Source: a bacterium
GTDB taxonomy: Bacteria > Armatimonadota > HRBIN16
Assembly (NCBI GenBank): GCA_025057335.1
Contig: JANWXG010000009.1
Span: 1 to 23,456 of the forward strand
Direction: 5' to 3'
DNA: 23,456 bases
Under the pieces are notes generated by a model that did not search any database, was not told the origin of the DNA, and saw only the letters and a list, made by a program, of their open reading frames with translations. A program made the position numbers and the translations under genes. Each line of letters starts with the position of its first letter. Position 1 is the first letter of the stretch. Below are positions 20,914 through 23,456 of this stretch, piece by piece.

Positions 20914-21220
20914 GATTAGCGGAGGCGCAAAACCTGCTGAGCGGGGAAGGGGGATTTTACCCTTTGGGAGGGGAGATGCTTTCCCCGTCCTCGGGAAGGC
21001 AACTGTACCCCCCCTGCAGGCTAAAGCCTGTACGACAAGCCTTCCCTGTTTGTAGTGCGCACTTCAGTGCGCCTTGGGCAGGCTGAAGCCTGCACTACGA
21101 ACATCCTGTTTGTAGTGCGCGCTTCTGTGCGCCTTTCCCGCCGCAACAGCCTGCTAGGAGGTTCTCCCTCTGATTCTATCGCGTGGAGGGGGACTCCACA
21201 CACTCTACCGCCATCCCCGC
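20914..21220. repeat. Intergenic region with an approximately 60-bp tandem repeat of nested hairpins
   Basis: Two tandem units of about 60 bp lie at 21016-21074 and 21076-21134. Bases 21045-21075 and 21105-21135 agree at 29 of 31 positions. Each unit contains CAGGCT..AGCCTG (21017-21030; 21079-21092) and GTAGTGCGC..CTTC..GTGCGCC (21052-21073; 21112-21133). The outer arms GTAGTGC (21052-21058) and GCACTAC (21092-21098) could pair into one larger hairpin. The stretch before it (20914-21015) is G-rich near 20941-20976 but shows no clear terminator. No gene is visible in this region. Confidence 0.6.
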
Positions 21221-22024
21221 TCACTCGTCCAGCAAGCGCCATCTGCCTTCGGCGTCTCGATAGGGGATGCCTCGGAACTGTATCTTGCCGTTGTAGGGAC
21301 CTCCATCTGCTACAACCCAGGCAAAGATGGTGTGACGATTATCCAGCGTGCGCCCAGCGAGTGGGTTGCCGTTGGCGTCGGTCACCAGGCGGGCGCGTAC
21401 CGCGCGCGAGTGCCCATCGACATAGTTCGCATTCGCCATCCCAAAGTGACGGGCTTGAATCGGCGTGTCGAATGCACCGAACGGACCGCCAGGCGATGCT
21501 AGGGAGCCATCGTAAATCATCACGGTCTCAGCGGGGTACTGTACCTGCGCCATTGTTTTGGCAGCGCGTCCAGTGTTAGGGAACAGATTGTTGTCTAGAC
21601 CGAAATCGAGCAAGCCGTAGTTGTGCGTGTAGCTGAACTCGCGTAGCACAGGCGGACAAATCGGGGGAAAGCCAGCAATCTGAAACGCCAGCGCAGGATC
21701 GACGCGCTTACTGTCGGAGGGGCAAAGCATGATGTCGCCTGCCTTCTTGTACGGCTCTAGCATCTGGTAGAACGAGAACACACACGGACCTTGAGGCGTG
21801 AAGCGGAGGTACATGTTGATAGGGAAGGTCTCATTGTAGTCTTGCACATACAGTAGCACGGCAGTCGCCGATTGGCGCAAGTTGCTCATGCACTGCGCAG
21901 CACGCGCCCGCTCTCTTGCTTGTGCAAACACGGGGAACAAAATCGCTGCCAAAATCGCAACAATCGCTATCACTACCAGCAGCTCGATGAGCGTGAAGCC
22001 TCTTCGTCGTTTGCAGGCTACCAT
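21221..22024 (-). CDS. DUF1559-type prepilin-like protein with H-X9-DG motif
   Basis: 267 residues. The N-terminus is a type IV prepilin/pseudopilin signal: basic KRRRG, cleavage before Phe10, FTLIELLVVIAIVAILAAILFPVF with Glu at +5. Next comes ARERARAAQCMSNLRQ, then a globular domain (with CPSDSKR around 101-107) holding HFGMANANYVDG (193-204), the H-X9-DG motif typical of this class. Such proteins are abundant in Planctomycetes, Verrucomicrobia and Armatimonadota and are usually isolated genes; they are thought to be exported by type II secretion or pilus machinery. I chose the ATG at 22024 because AAGGAGGG lies 8 bases upstream. The ATG at 22030 is only 2 bases from it, and the frame up to 22072 lacks support. 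No pilus genes are nearby; function unknown. Confidence 0.85.
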   Translation of the reverse strand: MVACKRRRGFTLIELLVVIAIVAILAAILFPVFAQARERARAAQCMSNLRQSATAVLLYVQDYNETFPINMYLRFTPQGPCVFSFYQMLEPYKKAGDIMLCPSDSKRVDPALAFQIAGFPPICPPVLREFSYTHNYGLLDFGLDNNLFPNTGRAAKTMAQVQYPAETVMIYDGSLASPGGPFGAFDTPIQARHFGMANANYVDGHSRAVRARLVTDANGNPLAGRTLDNRHTIFAWVVADGGPYNGKIQFRGIPYRDAEGRWRLLDE

Positions 22025-22073
22025 GGTCATCACCCTCCTTGTCTCCGATGTTACCATAAATGTGGGCTTCACA

Positions 22074-22441
22074 TTCTGTGACAGAAATCACGGAGATCGA
22101 TACCTGACCTCAAAGATAGAGCAGGTCGTGCAATGCAAAACAACGGCAGAGGCTGCAACATTGGGGTTGTGGTGGGACGCAACGACCGTCGTAGCCATAA
22201 CTGCCTTGCCTTCCCCTGAACGGGCAGGAGGGCGCCTTGGCGAAGCCTCTCCCAAGACAAGAAACTTCACCACAAACCCTCCTTCCCTGCAGTGAAGCAC
22301 GTCAGCGCGCTACAGACCTTCGTCATTCTAACGTGGCGAAGGGGATGAGATGCTTCGCCCTGTTCAGCATGACAGAGAAACACCTCGCCTCCGCTCAACG
22401 TGCTAGCGAAGGCAGCTCCTTCGCCTTTGGTTCAGCAACGC
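22074..22441. other. Non-coding stretch between the prepilin-like gene and fucI
   Basis: About 370 bases without a supported gene. It must contain the promoter of the leftward prepilin-like gene, but I could not find a convincing -35/-10 pair. It also contains a second copy of the dispersed repeat (22322-22373). The short open frames here have no ribosome sites and partly translate repeat sequence. Confidence 0.5.
22322..22373. repeat. Dispersed intergenic repeat with inverted ends, copy 2
   Basis: GTCATTCT at 22322-22329 and CAGCATGAC ending at 22373 form imperfect inverted ends. The interior GAGATGCTTCGCC (22347-22359) is identical to 1017-1029 in copy 1 and is followed in both by a CAG.ATGAC end. 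Overall this copy looks more decayed than copy 1. Confidence 0.5.
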
Positions 22442-22473
22442 ACAGAGGGCACAGAGACAACTGTGCCCTCTGT
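22442..22473 (-). terminator. Hairpin after fucI, probable terminator or 3'-end structure
   Basis: A perfect 13-bp stem (22442-22454 with 22461-22473; ACAGAGGGCACAG and complement) and a 6-base loop, beginning 17 bp past the fucI stop at 22491. No T-tract follows on the minus strand. The sequence ACAGAGGGCACAGAG also has the look of a dispersed repeat, so it may be mobile-repeat-derived. Confidence 0.5.
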
Positions 22474-22490
22474 AGCCTGCTGCTCCGTTC

Positions 22491-23456
22491 TTACCCGTAC
22501 AGCGGTCCGAACGTCTGGCAAGCGCGATAGTCCGCCGCCTCGGCGTCGGAGGTGCCAAACAGCCCCCAGGCGTGCGGTCGGAACACGCGCTCCGCAGGCA
22601 CGTTGTGCATAGCAACGGGGATGCGCAACGCCGATGCCAGCGTGATAAGCTCTGCGCCGATGTGACCGTAGCTCATCGTGCCGTGGTTCGCTGCCCAGTG
22701 TGCCATCACCGTGTACACGTCGCGGAAGGCGCCGTGCCCCGTTACGTTGGGCACGAACCAGGTGGTGGGCCAGGTGGGGTTGGTACGCTCGTCCAGTGCG
22801 CGGTGTACCTCCTCAGGTATCTCCACCACGTAGCCCTCAGCAATCTGCAGTACGGGTCCGAGACCGTGCACCAGCCCCAAACGGAACAGTGTCGCGGGCA
22901 TCTCGCCGCGCGTGCGGAAGCGCGTAGACCACCCGCCGCCCCGGAAGTACTCCAGGATAGCGCAGTGCCAGGTAGTTGCCCGCAGGCAGCGGTCTACCTC
23001 TTCCGAGTTGACGTTCCACCAGGGCTTGATAGCGGGCTTGCCGTTGACCTCCTGCTCGCCTGTGCCGTCCAGCGCGGCGGGACCTGAGTTGATCAAGTGC
23101 AGGAAGCCGTCTTCTGCAACGCCCGTCGGCGTCCAGCCCGCCACGCGCCGCACCGCGTCGGGCGACCAGTAGGTGCGCACATCGGCGAATATCTGCGCCG
23201 CGCCCGTCAGCAAATGCCCAAACAGCATACACACGCCGTTCAGGTAGTCGTTCTCGGTGGCTAAGATGTAGGGCTGGCGTATCCCGTTCCAGTCGAAGCT
23301 GGAGCAGAGGATGGCTTCCATAAAGTCGCCGTTGGGCAGGTGGTCTGTCCACTGCCGTTGTCCTTGAAAGCCGCCCGCAATCGCGTTGTAGCCCTGCGCC
23401 TCCTCCTCGTAGCACAACTCAGCGAGCTTGGGGTTGCCCACCATCAGGTCACGAGC
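22491..23456 (-). CDS. fucI: L-fucose isomerase, C-terminal part (partial at the window edge)
   Basis: Aldose-ketose isomerase converting L-fucose to L-fuculose in the cytoplasm; related enzymes also accept D-arabinose. About 321 C-terminal residues are present of an expected 590 or so; the frame stays open through base 23456. Matches to the family are close throughout: GFQGQRQWTDHLPNGDFMEA, CSSFDWNG, ATENDYLNGVCMLFGH, AQIFADVRTYWSPDAV, LINSGPAALDG, YFRGGGWSTRF, GLGPVLQIAEGY, TNPTWPTTWF, WAANHGTMSYGHIGAELITLASALRIPVAMHN and the ending DYRACQTFGPLYG. The metal-binding acidic residues and the late histidine expected in FucI fall in these conserved blocks. No other fucose genes (kinase, aldolase, permease) are within the window on the downstream side; upstream genes cannot be seen. 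Confidence 0.94.
   Translation of the reverse strand, partial: ARDLMVGNPKLAELCYEEEAQGYNAIAGGFQGQRQWTDHLPNGDFMEAILCSSFDWNGIRQPYILATENDYLNGVCMLFGHLLTGAAQIFADVRTYWSPDAVRRVAGWTPTGVAEDGFLHLINSGPAALDGTGEQEVNGKPAIKPWWNVNSEEVDRCLRATTWHCAILEYFRGGGWSTRFRTRGEMPATLFRLGLVHGLGPVLQIAEGYVVEIPEEVHRALDERTNPTWPTTWFVPNVTGHGAFRDVYTVMAHWAANHGTMSYGHIGAELITLASALRIPVAMHNVPAERVFRPHAWGLFGTSDAEAADYRACQTFGPLYG

Noticed and set aside
21016..21134. Possible CRISPR array
   Set aside because: Only two adjoining units with no distinct spacers, and the units are hairpin-rich; no cas genes nearby.

Overview
The window looks like part of a chromosome of a diderm (two-membrane) bacterium with moderately high GC. Two envelope-lipid transport systems (Lpt and Mla), two secreted proteins with PEP-CTERM tails and a DUF1559-type prepilin-like protein with an H-X9-DG motif together point to a member of Armatimonadota or a related lineage. 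This is inference from gene content; there is no rRNA or other marker to fix the taxonomy. No tRNA, rRNA, CRISPR array, prophage or insertion sequence was seen.

Left part (1-4500). A GbsR/MarR-type regulator reads leftwards from a perfect TTGACA-17-TATAAT promoter and ends at a rho-independent terminator. After a non-coding stretch rich in degenerate dispersed repeats comes a two-gene leftward operon: a MarR-family regulator with a four-cysteine tail, followed 9 bp later by a NifS-type cysteine desulfurase. Its promoter overlaps a clear palindrome. Reading rightwards are a divergent Gfo/Idh-like protein and a small BON-like protein.

Central leftward cluster (12431 down to 4797). lptC-like lipoprotein, lptA-like, lptB, an LptF/LptG permease, a DUF3084 coiled-coil membrane protein, a YqgF/RuvX-like nuclease and a large protein with a GH99-like (WbsX) domain are packed with overlaps or very short gaps. 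The first four are the inner-membrane and periplasmic part of an LPS (or similar glycolipid) exporter. Just upstream lies a separate PEP-CTERM gene with its own 3' hairpin.

Central rightward cluster (13602-19757). A good sigma70-type promoter precedes mlaE-mlaF-mlaD, joined by ATGA overlaps, then rplI, dnaB and purD. MlaD is long: an MCE domain, a long helical stretch and a C-terminal beta-rich domain. This is the architecture expected of a bridge from inner to outer membrane. The Lpt and Mla clusters lie back to back around 12.4-13.6 kb, so outward glycolipid export and phospholipid trafficking are encoded side by side.

Right part (19800-23456). A PEP-CTERM protein with seven regularly spaced propeller motifs is followed by a repeat-rich intergenic region. 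Then come a leftward prepilin-like gene, a second repeat-containing intergenic region and the C-terminal part of L-fucose isomerase, which runs off the right edge.
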